From Desulfovibrionaceae bacterium (GTDB lineage Bacteria; Desulfobacterota; Desulfovibrionia; Desulfovibrionales; Desulfovibrionaceae), in the NCBI GenBank assembly GCA_015233395.1, contig JADFXV010000006.1:1-64000 (forward strand): 64,000 bases of DNA, in the 5' to 3' direction. Numbering within the stretch: position 1 is the stretch's first letter; every line of letters starts with the position of its first letter. The translations under genes were made by a program, and so were the position numbers. This document shows positions 36,781 through 46,385 of the stretch, one piece after another. The notes under the pieces were generated by a model. It searched no databases. It saw nothing but the letters and a program-made list of their open reading frames with translations, and was not told the origin of the DNA.

Positions 36781-37004
36781 ATTGCCGGCCTGGGCCGGCC
36801 TGAACCGGGATTGTTTGCCGCGACGCAAAGGCCCGGCCCAGTCCGCCTCTCCCGCCCTTGTCCGCGTCCGGGAACGAACAAGACGGCGGCGAGGCGGCCA
36901 AAGCCTCCCCAGGGCCCCTAAACGGCCGGGCCGGGGCGGCGCGGCCCGCGCCCGGGGACGCCGTCAAGCGGGGTCCGGGCCGCGCGAGGCGGCGATTTTT
37001 TTTG

Positions 37005-37021
37005 TTGGCATTTTTTTTGCT
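37005..37021 (+). promoter_or_regulatory. sigma-54 promoter for cpaB operon
   Basis: TTGGCA, then eight T, then GCT gives GG (37007-37008) and GC (37019-37020) exactly 10 bases apart, the invariant -24/-12 spacing. Transcription would start near 37031, about 320 bp before cpaB. Confidence 0.65.
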
Positions 37022-37349
37022 TTTGAAATAAACGGCTTGCAGGTTGTTTCCCGAACAATTGCTTTGCGGGCCGCGCGAGCGGACCCCACGCGCATGGAAA
37101 CGACGGCGCGCGCCAGCGGCAAGCGCCGTTTGGCCTCGCTCCGAGTGGGGCCGCGCCCATGAACGGGAAGTGCGAAAAAAATGTCTGTTCCCTTGAATTT
37201 AGAAGCGGATGTTTGAACATATTTGAAATCCCTGGTAGACGCATTGCCGTGAACGCCCCCCGTTCGGGGCGGTTTAGGGCGGTGCGGGGCGGCGCGCGGC
37301 GAAAGACTTCGCGCTCCAAGGATAAGGCCGCGAAGCGGCAAGGAATCGC

Positions 37350-38315
37350 ATGGCCAAACCGCGAGTCGTCGTCAACCTGGTCGTCTCCTGCATCGTCGCC
37401 CTGGTGGCCGGCTTTCTGGTGCTCAAGCTCTTGCGCGGCCGCCACGAGGCCGCGATTCAAGCTCCCCCGGTCGCGCCCGAGACGCTCGTCGCCGTGACCG
37501 TCGCGCCGCTTGCCCGGGGCGCGCGCCTGGACCCGGACAAAATCAAACTTTCGCCGTATTTTGAACAATCCATCCCCGAGGGGGCCTTCCGAGGGCTGGA
37601 CGAACTGTCCGGCCGGATCGTGTCCCAGCCGCTGGCGGCCAACGAACCGGTCACCAAAGACAAGCTCTTCCCCGTGGGCGTCTCGGGCGGCATCGAGGCC
37701 ACGATCCCCCTGGGCAAGCGGGCCATGTCCGTCAAGGGCACGCCGGTGCTCGGCCTTGGCGGCCTGATCGGCCCGGGGGCGCACATCGACGTCTACGGCG
37801 TCTTCGGCATCACCAAAGACGACAAGGCCGCCCGGGAAATACCGGTCGCCAAGCTCCTTTTGCAGAACATCCCGGTGTTGGCCGTGGGCGATGACACCGA
37901 AAAAGGCGCCGGCAAATCCGCCGCCGCGACCGGCCTGTACACCCTGGAACTCACCCCGGACGAGGCCGAGAAACTCGCCCTGGCCTCGGACAAGGGCACG
38001 CTCCACTTCACCCTGCGCAACCCCACCGACGGCGACGTCGTCTTCACCCGGGGCGAGGATCTGCTGCGCCTGCTCATGTCCTATCTCGATTACGAGCCCA
38101 AGGCCCCGGAAGCGCCGCGCGGCCAGGCCAAACCGGGCGGCGTGGTCATCATCAAGGGAACCAAACAGACGCTGGTCGACGGCTCAACCGGCTCAACCGG
38201 CGCAAATGGCGCTCAATCCGGCCAGGGCCAAGCCCAGGCGCCGCCCGCGACCGCGGCCCCGGTCCCGGAGCAAAGCCCAATTCCGGTCCCGGTCCCGGCG
38301 CCGCAGAGGAGATAG
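37350..38315 (+). CDS. cpaB: CpaB/RcpC, Flp pilus assembly protein
   Basis: This 321-residue periplasmic protein has an N-terminal anchor (VVVNLVVSCIVALVAGFLVL). An SAF domain at about 45-115 (LVAVTVAPLARGARLDPDKI, then GRIVSQPLAANEPV) and a RcpC-type domain at about 120-255 follow. The C-terminal 60 residues are low-complexity, rich in Gly, Pro, Ala and Gln. CpaB works with the secretin in Flp pilus export. AAGGA precedes the ATG, and the secretin gene follows 2 bp after its stop. It is the first gene of the plus-strand tad operon behind the sigma-54 promoter. Confidence 0.92.
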   Translation: MAKPRVVVNLVVSCIVALVAGFLVLKLLRGRHEAAIQAPPVAPETLVAVTVAPLARGARLDPDKIKLSPYFEQSIPEGAFRGLDELSGRIVSQPLAANEPVTKDKLFPVGVSGGIEATIPLGKRAMSVKGTPVLGLGGLIGPGAHIDVYGVFGITKDDKAAREIPVAKLLLQNIPVLAVGDDTEKGAGKSAAATGLYTLELTPDEAEKLALASDKGTLHFTLRNPTDGDVVFTRGEDLLRLLMSYLDYEPKAPEAPRGQAKPGGVVIIKGTKQTLVDGSTGSTGANGAQSGQGQAQAPPATAAPVPEQSPIPVPVPAPQRR

Positions 38316-38317
38316 CG

Positions 38318-39877
38318 TTGAAGGCAGTCCCGATTTTGCGCAAAGCCGCTGCGGCGACCTTCCTGGCGACGGCCGCCGTCTGGTTGCTCGCGACCGCGGC
38401 GTCAGCCGGGCCGAGCGACCCGGGCGCGCCCCAGCCGGGCGCGGTCCAGGCCGTGCCTCGCATCCAGCTGACCGTGGGCAAGTCCATCGTGCTCAAAACC
38501 AAGTACAGCATCGGCAAGGCCTCGGTGGCCGACGACAAGATCGCCGACATCGCCGCGCCCATGCTGCCGGGCCAGAACAAGACCAGCCAGGTTTACGTGG
38601 CCGGCAAGGCCCCCGGCCTGACCACGCTCACCCTGTGGGACGAGGCGGACCAGATCCGAAACGTCTACGACATCGAGGTCGCCCCGGACCTGACCAGGCT
38701 CAAGAAGATGATCTTTTCGGTCATGCCCGAGGAGACCGGCATCGAGGTCCACAACAACAACGACGCCATCGCCTTGTCCGGCCAGGTCAAAAGCGCGGTC
38801 GACCTGCAAAAGGCCCTGGCCCTGGCCGAATCCTACGCCCCGGGCAAGGTCATCAATCTGCTCACCGTGGGCGGCGTCCACCAGGTCATGCTGGAGGTGC
38901 GCGTGGCCGAGATGAACCGCACCCTGCTTAAGAACCTGGGTGTGAACATCAACTACCTGCTCAACGGCGACTTCGTGTTCACCATGCTCGGACAGCTCAC
39001 CAGCGTGCCCCTGCTGCAGAACATCGTCACCAACTCCACCGACCCGAGCCTGTCGAGCAACAACCCGACCCGCTTCAACGCCCAGACCACGCCGCTCAAC
39101 ATCACCCCCAACGTCAACGCCATCGCCAACGTGAACACCTACATCAACGGCCAGCGCGTGACCTGGACCGGCCTATTGAACGTGCTCAAGGAAAACGACC
39201 TGGTCAAGATCCTGGCCGAGCCGACCCTGGTGTGCCTAAACGGCCAGACCGCGGATTTCCTGGCCGGCGGCGAAATCCCCGTGCCCATTCCCCAGGCCCT
39301 GGGCACCACCACCATCGAATGGAAAAAATTCGGCGTGGAACTCGCCTTCACCCCGACCGTGCTCTCCGGCAACCGCATCAGCCTCAAAGTCTCCCCGTCG
39401 GTCTCGGATTTGGACTACACCCATTCCGTGACCGTGGGCGGCTACCAGATACCGACCATCGACAAACGCAGCACCACCACGGTCATCGAGATGGACGACG
39501 GCCAGAGCTTCGCCATCGCCGGTCTGCTCCAGGAGCAATTGCGCGACAGCTCGCAGAAGTATCCGTTCCTGGGCGAGGTGCCGGTGCTGGGCAGCCTGTT
39601 CAAAAGCCAAGCCTACCAGAAAAACACGACCGAACTGGTCATCATCATCACCCCGCACCTGGCCAAGCCCATGGACAAGTCCATCACCAAGCTGCCGACC
39701 GACGGCGTGCGCGAACCCACGGACCTGGAATTTTATTTGAACATCCCCCAGCCCGCCCCGGACAAGCCGAAAAACGCGGCGGCGAAAAGCGTTTCGGCCG
39801 CCCCGGCCGGCAAAAGCGGCCTGGACGGCGATTTCGGCCACGCCGTCCCGGACATGACCCAGAGTTCCGGCCAATGA
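38318..39877 (+). CDS. cpaC: CpaC/RcpA secretin
   Basis: This 519-residue outer-membrane channel has a signal peptide at about 1-28. The pilus-assembly N-terminal domain follows (RIQLTVGKSIVLKTKYSI), then a BON-like region (IEVHNNNDAIALSGQVKSA). The secretin domain at about 230-450 has VKILAEPTLVCLNGQTADFLAGGEIPVP and VPVLGSLFKSQAYQKNTTELVIIITPHL. A low-complexity tail ends the protein. It is the pore for the Flp pilus and sits 2 bp behind cpaB. Confidence 0.94.
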   Translation: MKAVPILRKAAAATFLATAAVWLLATAASAGPSDPGAPQPGAVQAVPRIQLTVGKSIVLKTKYSIGKASVADDKIADIAAPMLPGQNKTSQVYVAGKAPGLTTLTLWDEADQIRNVYDIEVAPDLTRLKKMIFSVMPEETGIEVHNNNDAIALSGQVKSAVDLQKALALAESYAPGKVINLLTVGGVHQVMLEVRVAEMNRTLLKNLGVNINYLLNGDFVFTMLGQLTSVPLLQNIVTNSTDPSLSSNNPTRFNAQTTPLNITPNVNAIANVNTYINGQRVTWTGLLNVLKENDLVKILAEPTLVCLNGQTADFLAGGEIPVPIPQALGTTTIEWKKFGVELAFTPTVLSGNRISLKVSPSVSDLDYTHSVTVGGYQIPTIDKRSTTTVIEMDDGQSFAIAGLLQEQLRDSSQKYPFLGEVPVLGSLFKSQAYQKNTTELVIIITPHLAKPMDKSITKLPTDGVREPTDLEFYLNIPQPAPDKPKNAAAKSVSAAPAGKSGLDGDFGHAVPDMTQSSGQ

Positions 39878-39914
39878 ACGCAAAATCAACCGGCTTTGCC
39901 CGGCGGGGGACGCC

Positions 39915-40211
39915 ATGAAAAAACTCTGGATCGCCTGCGCCGCGCTGGCGGCGCTGCTGCTTGCCGGCTGCAACGAGGACCGGCGCACCACCTGGGATCA
40001 CGGCGAAGCCACCAAGGAAATTTTCGCCAGCCAGATCGCCAACCCCGAGGCCGGCAAATCGAACGCGCCGGGCGCGGGCCTGGACGGCAAGGCCGCCGAG
40101 CGGGTGATAAAGACCTACCAGGAGGGCGACGACAAGACCAAGCAGAGCGGCCCCGCCCCCGCGATCAACTTAAATCTCAACAGCGGCGGCAGCCAGGGCT
40201 CCGGGCAATAG
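39915..40211 (+). CDS. small tad lipoprotein
   Basis: This 98-residue lipoprotein has the lipobox LLAGC (C19). The mature part is short and hydrophilic, with a C-terminal NLNLNSGGSQGSGQ. It lies between the secretin and the protease genes, at the place where tad loci often encode CpaD/RcpB, a small outer-membrane protein. Sequence similarity to CpaD is not evident, so the analogy rests on position. Asp does not follow the cysteine (C-N-E), which is compatible with outer-membrane sorting by Lol rules known for enterics. Confidence 0.75.
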   Translation: MKKLWIACAALAALLLAGCNEDRRTTWDHGEATKEIFASQIANPEAGKSNAPGAGLDGKAAERVIKTYQEGDDKTKQSGPAPAINLNLNSGGSQGSGQ

Positions 40212-40220
40212 GAAACGGCC

Positions 40221-41651
40221 ATGGCGACACTTGCGAAGCCTCGCGCGGAAACAAACGGCCGCGCGCCGCGTCCATTTTGGGCGGCCCTGGCGTTGTCGCT
40301 TGGCTTGGCCTGCCTGGCCGCCGTCGCCTTCGCCCAGACCCAGGCCGCTCCCGAAACGGCCCCGAAGGCCGGGGAAACGGCGCAACCCGTGCAACCCGTG
40401 CAATCGGGCGCGCCGCAGCCCTCCGCGCTGGACCAGGCCGAAGCCTCGGCCCGGCGCGGCGAGCACAAGACCGCCTTGGCGGCGTATCTCGCCTTGGCCA
40501 AAGACAACAACGCCCAGGCCCAGCTCAAGGCCGGACTCATGCTGGACGAGGGGCTTGGCGCGCCCAAGGACTGCGCGGCGGCCGGCGAGTGGCTCAAAAA
40601 GGCCGCCGAACAGGGTCTGGCCCAGGCCCAAAACGCCATGGGCGACCGCTCCCGCTTCGGCCGCTGCGCGGTCAAAAGCTACAAAGAAGCCATGCGCTGG
40701 TACCTCAAGGCCGCCTATCAGAACAATTCCATGGCCATGCGCAACCTGGCTTCCATGTTCAACAGCTATTCCCTGGGCGGACGCGGCGGCAAGATCGCCG
40801 CCTATTTCTGGGCCGTTTTGGCGGCCAAGGCCGATCCGGAGGCCGCCGACCTGCGCGACCGCATCATGGCGGCCCTGCTTCCGTTCCAGGTCGAACAGGT
40901 CCAGGCCAAGGCCGCCGAATGGGTTCCGGGCAAGGAATCCGAAGCCATCGATGACTTGCAGCAGAAAAAAACCGGCACCGGCTTCGTGGTCGGCGTCAAG
41001 GGATACGTCCTGACCAACGCCCATGTGGTCAGGGGTTTTAAGTTTCTCAAGGGGGAGATGAGCGGCAAGGAGTACGCCCTGACCCCGGTCAAGATCGACG
41101 ACGAGGCCGATCTGGCCCTGCTCAAGATGGACGCCGCCGGCGCGGACGGCCTGCGCCTGCGCGCCGGCCCCGGCCCCAGGCCGGGAGAGCCCGTGGTGGC
41201 CATCGGGTTTCCCTTGCGGGGCCTGTTATCGCTGGACCCGACCGTGACCACCGGCGCCATCAGCGCCCTGTCCGGGATCAAGAACGACAAGCGCTTTTTG
41301 CAGTTCACCGCCCCGGTCCAGCCGGGCAATTCCGGCGGCCCTCTGCTCGACCAAAGCGGCAACGTCATCGGCGTGGTGACCCTGAAACTCAACGCCCTGG
41401 CCGTCGCCGACGTCACCGGCGACATCCCCCAGAATGTGAATTTCGCCCTGACCCTGGAACAGATCAGGCCGTTTCTCGAATCCGGCGGCGCGGGCGCGCT
41501 GTCCGCCCCCTCCGCGGCCACGCTCAAAGCCTCGGAGATCTTCGAGCGCTCCCTGAACAAGGTCATGTGCATCACCGCCTCCAACGAGGAAAGCGACCGG
41601 AAGTCGAAATCCGGCCCCAGCCCAAAGGACGTCATGCCCGAGGGCGGCTAG
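40221..41651 (+). CDS. Sel1-repeat trypsin-like serine protease in tad operon
   Basis: This 476-residue exported protein has an N-terminal hydrophobic segment (residues 20-39). Three or so Sel1-like repeats at about 85-205 follow (AQLKAGLMLDEGLGAPKDCA, AQAQNAMGDRSRFGRCAVKS). A chymotrypsin-fold protease at about 250-430 carries the full triad: H268 in TNAHVV, D297 in EADLALL, S371 in PGNSGGP. There is no PDZ domain, unlike DegP/HtrA. It lies 9 bp after the lipoprotein gene. A protease is not part of the standard tad set, so it may process or quality-control pilus components in the periplasm. Confidence 0.88.
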   Translation: MATLAKPRAETNGRAPRPFWAALALSLGLACLAAVAFAQTQAAPETAPKAGETAQPVQPVQSGAPQPSALDQAEASARRGEHKTALAAYLALAKDNNAQAQLKAGLMLDEGLGAPKDCAAAGEWLKKAAEQGLAQAQNAMGDRSRFGRCAVKSYKEAMRWYLKAAYQNNSMAMRNLASMFNSYSLGGRGGKIAAYFWAVLAAKADPEAADLRDRIMAALLPFQVEQVQAKAAEWVPGKESEAIDDLQQKKTGTGFVVGVKGYVLTNAHVVRGFKFLKGEMSGKEYALTPVKIDDEADLALLKMDAAGADGLRLRAGPGPRPGEPVVAIGFPLRGLLSLDPTVTTGAISALSGIKNDKRFLQFTAPVQPGNSGGPLLDQSGNVIGVVTLKLNALAVADVTGDIPQNVNFALTLEQIRPFLESGGAGALSAPSAATLKASEIFERSLNKVMCITASNEESDRKSKSGPSPKDVMPEGG

Positions 41652-41826
41652 GCCGCGCGCGGCGCCGGGCAAGTCCCCGCACTCAAAAGAAAATTCCATG
41701 CGAAAATTCCATGCGTCTTGACAAAAAACCTATTTCCGCTTCAGATTCCGGGTATCCTGGACCGATCCGGACGCGGACCGGCGGCAATACGCCCCCCCGG
41801 GGGCTCATGGAGCACAACGCCACCTC
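41652..41826. other. 175-bp gap inside the tad operon
   Basis: It holds a tandem AAAATTCCATGCG repeat (41692-41715 region) and a consensus -35 TTGACA (41718-41723), with only a weak -10 (TCAGAT) 17 bp on. An internal promoter ahead of cpaE is possible but poorly supported. No gene is seen. Confidence 0.3.
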
Positions 41827-43008
41827 ATGAACGAACCGATCGGCATCGCCCTGGATATCGCCTCGCCCTTGGTCCGGCAGGTCGTGGAACAATGTCTGGC
41901 CGACTCGGGGGGCTTCGCCGGCGGCCCGGTTTCCCCGGAGAACGCCGAATTGTGCGTGGTGGAGTCCGGCGACGACCTGGAGCCGGCCCTGGACAAGATC
42001 GCGGCCGCGGCCCGGGCCAATCCGGGGCTGACCGTCTTTGTCGTGTCCAGGCGCCTAGACAGCGATTCCTTGATCCGGGCCATGCGCGCCGGGGTGCGCG
42101 AATTTTTTCCCTTGCCGCCGGAGGCGGCCGAATTCACGGCGGCGCTCTCGCGCTTCAAGGAAAACCGGGCCAAGCGCTCCCCGGCGGCGGCCGGCAAACG
42201 CGGCCGGGTGGCGTCCGTGATCGGAGCCAAGGGCGGCGTCGGGGTCACGACCGTGGCCGTGAACCTGGCCGCTTCCTACCAGGCGCGCGCGCCTGGGGCC
42301 AAGGTGGTCCTGCTCGACATGACCATCCCCTACGGCGAAGTGCAGCTTTTCCTGGACGTGCGTCCCAAGTTCCACTGGGGCGAGGCGGTGCGCAACATCT
42401 CGCGCCTGGACGCCGCCTATCTCATGGGCATCCTGGCCAGACACCCCTCCGGGCTCTATCTGTTGCCCCCGCCGAGCCAGTTCGAGGACATCCAGCTCGC
42501 CTCGCCCGAATCCATCGGCGCCATCCTGGAGCTTCTGGCGCGTACATTCGATCTGGTGGTGGTGGATCTGGGCATTTACATCGACGAGGTCGCCCTGCGG
42601 ATCATGGACCTCTCCGAGGTGATCTACCTGGTGGCCGTGCAGCATCTGGCCTGTCTGGCCAACGTCAAGCGCTTCCTGGAGCAGGCCGGGGCCGACGGCC
42701 CCGGCAATCTGGCCGGGACGGCCCGCAAGGAAAAATTCCGCCTGATTCTCAACCGCCATCTCAAGGAATGCGACTTAAGCGCCCAGGACATGGAGGAGGC
42801 GGTGGGGATGGCCGTTCACGCCTTAATCCCCAACGACTACCAGACCACGCTCACGGCCATCAACCAGGGCCGTCCCCTGTGCGAGCAGGCTCCAAAATCG
42901 GAGGTGGCCAAAAGCCTGGCCGCCCTGGCCGCGAGCCTGGACCCGGAGGCGAAAACGGCCTCAAAAGGCGGCGCGCTCTTCAAATTGAAGCTGTTTTCCA
43001 AACGATAG
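41827..43008 (+). CDS. cpaE: CpaE/TadZ, atypical ParA-like ATPase
   Basis: This 393-residue cytoplasmic protein has an N-terminal receiver-like domain at about 1-115 (VFVVSRRLDSDSLIRAMRAGVREFF) without a clear phosphoacceptor. A MinD/ParA-fold ATPase follows. The deviant Walker box reads GAKGGVGVTT at 133-142. The signature lysine K135 is present, but the second lysine is Val, as reported for atypical TadZ proteins. TadZ localises the pilus machine, typically to a pole. It starts 175 bp after the protease gene and 60 bp before cpaF. Confidence 0.92.
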   Translation: MNEPIGIALDIASPLVRQVVEQCLADSGGFAGGPVSPENAELCVVESGDDLEPALDKIAAAARANPGLTVFVVSRRLDSDSLIRAMRAGVREFFPLPPEAAEFTAALSRFKENRAKRSPAAAGKRGRVASVIGAKGGVGVTTVAVNLAASYQARAPGAKVVLLDMTIPYGEVQLFLDVRPKFHWGEAVRNISRLDAAYLMGILARHPSGLYLLPPPSQFEDIQLASPESIGAILELLARTFDLVVVDLGIYIDEVALRIMDLSEVIYLVAVQHLACLANVKRFLEQAGADGPGNLAGTARKEKFRLILNRHLKECDLSAQDMEEAVGMAVHALIPNDYQTTLTAINQGRPLCEQAPKSEVAKSLAALAASLDPEAKTASKGGALFKLKLFSKR

Positions 43009-43067
43009 GCCCGGACTTTTTCGCCAGGGGCGTCCCGGTCCGCTGAACCAGGACCGGGAGGTGGGAT

Positions 43068-44432
43068 ATGGAAAGACGCCAAGTCATCAGGACCATGCCG
43101 GTCAGGCCGGAAACCCCGGCCGCGCCGCAGCGCCGCAGCGAAGTGGCCATCGACGCCTATTTCGAAATCAAGACCCGCATCCACGACCGGCTGATCGACC
43201 TGATCGACCTCTCCCTGCTCGACACCCTCGAACCGGCGGCGCTCAAAAACGAAATCGCCAAGCTGGTCGAGAGGCTCCTGCGCGAGGAGTTCACCCAGAC
43301 CCCGCTGAACCTCGGCGAACGCGACAAGCTCATCGGCGAGATCCAGGACGAAATGCTCGGCCTGGGGCCGCTTGAGCCGTTTCTCAAGGACCCGACCGTC
43401 AACGACATCCTGGTCAACGGCTATTCCCACATCTACGTCGAACGCAAGGGCCGCCTGGAGCGCACCGACGCCCGCTTCAAGGACAACGAGCACTTAAAAA
43501 AGATCATCGACCGCATCGTCAACCGCATCGGCCGCCGGGTGGACGAATCCACCCCCATGGTGGACGCGCGGCTCGCCGACGGTTCGCGCGTCAACGCCAT
43601 CATCTCCCCGCTCGCCCTGGACGGCCCGGCGCTGTCGATCCGCAAATTCTCCCGCGATCCGCTGGAACTCGACGACCTGATCAACTACAAGGCGCTGACC
43701 CCGGAAATCGGCGAGGTGTTTCGGGGCATCGTGAAGGCGCGGCTCAACATCCTGATCTCCGGCGGCACCGGCTCGGGCAAGACCACCATGCTCAACTGCT
43801 TGTCCCGCTTCGTCCCGGAAAACGAGCGCATCGTCACCATCGAGGACGCCGCCGAACTCCAGCTCAAACAGGACCATGTGGTGCGCCTGGAAACCCGCCC
43901 GGCCAACATCGAAGGCAAGGGCGAGATCACCCAGCGCGACCTGGTCAAGAACTGCCTGCGCATGCGCCCGGACCGGATCATTATCGGCGAGGTGCGCGGC
44001 GGCGAGGCCCTGGACATGCTCCAGGCCATGAACACCGGCCACGACGGATCGCTGGCCACCATCCACGCCAACACCCCGCGCGACGCGCTGATGCGCCTGG
44101 AAACCATGGTGGCCATGGCCGGGCTGAACATCTCCCCTTTGTCCATGAAACGCTTCATCAGTTCGGCCGTGGACGTCATCATCCAGATTTCGCGGCTCTC
44201 CGACGGCTCGCGCAAGATGATCAGTTTTCAGGAAATCAGCGGCATGGAAGGCGAAGTCATCACCATGCAGGAAATTTTCGCCTTCGAGCAAAAGGGAGTC
44301 GACTCCGACGGCAAGGTCCGGGGCGCGTTCGTCGCCCGGGGGGTCAGGCCCAAATTTTCGGACAAGCTTACGGCCAAGGGAATCTCCTTGCCCGGAACCC
44401 TGTTCGAGCCCAAACCGATCGCCGACGTGTAA
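43068..44432 (+). CDS. cpaF: CpaF/TadA secretion ATPase
   Basis: This 454-residue hexameric ATPase powers Flp pilus assembly. The N-terminal domain carries [21 protein letters not shown]. Walker A is GGTGSGKTT at 232-240, followed by the Asp box ([12 protein letters not shown]), Walker B region ([20 protein letters not shown]) and His box ([18 protein letters not shown]). A GGGAGG site lies close upstream of the ATG. Two base pairs separate it from tadB. Confidence 0.96.
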   Translation: MERRQVIRTMPVRPETPAAPQRRSEVAIDAYFEIKTRIHDRLIDLIDLSLLDTLEPAALKNEIAKLVERLLREEFTQTPLNLGERDKLIGEIQDEMLGLGPLEPFLKDPTVNDILVNGYSHIYVERKGRLERTDARFKDNEHLKKIIDRIVNRIGRRVDESTPMVDARLADGSRVNAIISPLALDGPALSIRKFSRDPLELDDLINYKALTPEIGEVFRGIVKARLNILISGGTGSGKTTMLNCLSRFVPENERIVTIEDAAELQLKQDHVVRLETRPANIEGKGEITQRDLVKNCLRMRPDRIIIGEVRGGEALDMLQAMNTGHDGSLATIHANTPRDALMRLETMVAMAGLNISPLSMKRFISSAVDVIIQISRLSDGSRKMISFQEISGMEGEVITMQEIFAFEQKGVDSDGKVRGAFVARGVRPKFSDKLTAKGISLPGTLFEPKPIADV

Positions 44433-44434
44433 CC

Positions 44435-45406
44435 ATGGATTACGCCATCGCCGCCTTCGTCGTCGCCGCCCTCGGCTATCTGGTCTACGCCGTGACCCAG
44501 GCCGTCTCCGCCTCGCGCGACGCGGGCCGGGAATCGGTGCGCCGCCGTTTGACCCAAATGGACGCTCCGGCCGAGGAGGCCGAGACCCAGGCGGTGGACA
44601 TCGTCAAGAACCGGCAGCTTTCCAGCCTGCCCGCCTTCGACCTGATCCTGTCGCGGCTGCACTGGACGGAAGCGATAAGCAGGGTCGTCGCCCAGGCCGA
44701 TATAACCGTCCCGCTCGGCGTGATCGTCCTGGCCGCCCTGGTCATGGGCGCCTTCGGCTATCTCGCCGCCTACGCCCTGAGCCACCATTTTCTGGTCGCC
44801 CTCGGCGCCGGAGCGGCGGCGGCGCTCGGCCCGGCCTTGTGGGTGCGCTCGCGCAAGAAACAACGCATGGCCCGCTTCGAGGAGCAGCTGCCCGAGGCGC
44901 TTGGCCTGGTGGCCAGGGCGCTGAAGGCCGGACACACCTTTTCCAGCGGCATGGGCCTGGTGGCCGCGGAATTCGAGGAGCCGATCCGCGGCGAATTCGG
45001 CAAGACCCTGGAAGAAATCAATTTCGGCATGAACGTCCAGGAGGCCCTGGATAATCTCTCGGTCCGGGTGGATTGCGGCGATCTTCGCTTTTTCGTCATC
45101 TCGGTCAAAATCCAAAGCGAGACCGGCGGCAATCTGGCCGAAATCGTGGAGAATATCGCCGCTCTGATCCGGGAGCGCTTCAAGCTCAAGGGACGGGTGC
45201 GCGTCTTGTCCGCGGAAGGGCGCTTCGCCGCCTGGATCTTGTGTTCGATGCCGCCCGGCATCGCCCTGGTCATCAATTTCCTCAATCCCGACTACCTCTC
45301 CGTGCTCTTCACCGAAGAGCTGGGCAAGATGATGCTCTATACCGCCGGGGCCATGATGCTCGTCGGCGTGCTGGTGACCAAACGCATGATCAACATCAAG
45401 GTGTAG
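44435..45406 (+). CDS. tadB: TadB inner-membrane platform protein
   Basis: This 323-residue protein has a first helix at the N-terminus, a helix pair at about 90-130 and helices near the C-terminus, bracketing a T2SSF domain at about 155-285. The domain includes LPEALGLVARALKAGHTFSSG and IQSETGGNLAEIVENIAALIRERFKL. With TadC it forms the platform on which CpaF assembles Flp pilin. It starts 2 bp after cpaF and ends 12 bp before tadC. Confidence 0.94.
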   Translation: MDYAIAAFVVAALGYLVYAVTQAVSASRDAGRESVRRRLTQMDAPAEEAETQAVDIVKNRQLSSLPAFDLILSRLHWTEAISRVVAQADITVPLGVIVLAALVMGAFGYLAAYALSHHFLVALGAGAAAALGPALWVRSRKKQRMARFEEQLPEALGLVARALKAGHTFSSGMGLVAAEFEEPIRGEFGKTLEEINFGMNVQEALDNLSVRVDCGDLRFFVISVKIQSETGGNLAEIVENIAALIRERFKLKGRVRVLSAEGRFAAWILCSMPPGIALVINFLNPDYLSVLFTEELGKMMLYTAGAMMLVGVLVTKRMINIKV

Positions 45407-45418
45407 GCGGAGCGGGCC

Positions 45419-46366
45419 GTGGACAACAGGGACGTGTGGCTGGCCCTTGTGGCCGTGATCCTGGCCGTGGCGGTCGCGGCCTTCGGGATCAACGCCTGGC
45501 TGGCCGAACGCGAGCGCCGGGAGCGGGTGAAGGCCAGGCTGAGCGGAAATGCGGCCGCCGATACCGGGCATGGCGACGCCTGGGAAGGTCTGCGGTTGTG
45601 GCTGGTGTCCCTGGCCGGCCGGGTCGGCGACAGCTTCCAGCCCAAAAAGACCGCCGAGCTCTCCAAGCTGCGCACCAGACTGATCCACGCAGGGCTGCGC
45701 CAACACAACGCGCCGGCGGTCTTCTGGGGCGTGAAGATGGGCATGCTGGCCGTGGGCGCGGCCGCGGCCGTGCTCCTCAACGTCACGGTCCTTGGCGCGG
45801 CCAAGCGGCAGATCGTCTTATTGGTCTATCTTTTCGTTCCGGCGTTTTTTTTGTTCGCGCCGGGATTCTGGCTGGACAAAAAGATCGAGGCGCGCAAAAA
45901 GGCGATCCAAAACGGCCTGCCGGACGCGCTCGATCTTTTGGTGGTCTGCGTCGAAGCGGGCATGGGCATGGACCAGGCCATCCACCGGGTGAGCCTGGAA
46001 ATGAGGACCACCTGCCCGGTGCTTTCCGAGGAGCTGCGCACGCTGACGCTGGAGCTTCGGGCCGGCAAGTCAAGGCGCGAGGGGCTCAAAAACCTGGCCG
46101 GCCGCATCGGCCTGGACGACGTCAATTCCCTGGTGGCTCTGCTCATCCAGGCCGACCTCTTCGGCACCAGCGTGGCCGCGACGCTTCGGATCTACGCCGA
46201 CGCCATGCGCACCAAACGCTTCCAGAAAGCCGAGGAGATCGCCGCCAAACTCCCGGTCAAGATGCTGCTTCCGCTCATCTTTTTCATTCTGCCGCCGCTT
46301 TTTATCGTGATTATGGGGCCGGGCGTGCTCCGGCTGATGCACGTGCTGTCCAACATCAACAAATAA
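45419..46366 (+). CDS. tadC: TadC inner-membrane platform protein
   Basis: This 315-residue T2SSF-domain protein is paralogous to TadB. It has helices at about 5-25, 100-150 and 280-310. The domain includes LPDALDLLVVCVEAGMGMDQAIHRVSLEM and LIQADLFGTSVAATLRIYADAMRTKR. The start is GTG with GGCGGAGC just upstream in the intergenic bases. It lies 19 bp before the TadD-like gene. Confidence 0.94.
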   Translation: MDNRDVWLALVAVILAVAVAAFGINAWLAERERRERVKARLSGNAAADTGHGDAWEGLRLWLVSLAGRVGDSFQPKKTAELSKLRTRLIHAGLRQHNAPAVFWGVKMGMLAVGAAAAVLLNVTVLGAAKRQIVLLVYLFVPAFFLFAPGFWLDKKIEARKKAIQNGLPDALDLLVVCVEAGMGMDQAIHRVSLEMRTTCPVLSEELRTLTLELRAGKSRREGLKNLAGRIGLDDVNSLVALLIQADLFGTSVAATLRIYADAMRTKRFQKAEEIAAKLPVKMLLPLIFFILPPLFIVIMGPGVLRLMHVLSNINK

Positions 46367-46385
46367 AAATCGAAGACCGCCAATC

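Larger units (their letters stand above)
36361..37349. other. 989-bp regulatory gap between divergent tad operons
   Basis: No convincing gene lies here. An AT-rich patch (36650-36710) contains a 7-bp inverted repeat TATGGAT (36660-36666) / ATCCATA (36689-36695) and probably the promoter of the minus-strand operon. A one-mismatch activator-like site (36768-36780) and a sigma-54 promoter (37005-37021) face cpaB. The remaining 320 bp to cpaB would be a long 5' leader. It holds small GC-rich hairpins (for example CGCCCC / GGGGCG near 37253-37270). I found no known riboswitch motif in it. Confidence 0.7.

Noticed and set aside
36669-36967. Short minus-strand frames in the gap between the tad operons
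   Set aside because: Arg/Pro/Gly-rich, no ribosome site, no domain. The region looks regulatory.
37021-37349. c-di-GMP or other known riboswitch in the cpaB leader
   Set aside because: I looked for the conserved GEMM core and other familiar motifs and did not find them. Only generic GC-rich stems are visible.
41718-41746. Internal sigma-70 promoter before cpaE
   Set aside because: The -35 is perfect but the -10 matches at only three of six positions, so it is mentioned only in the gap entry.
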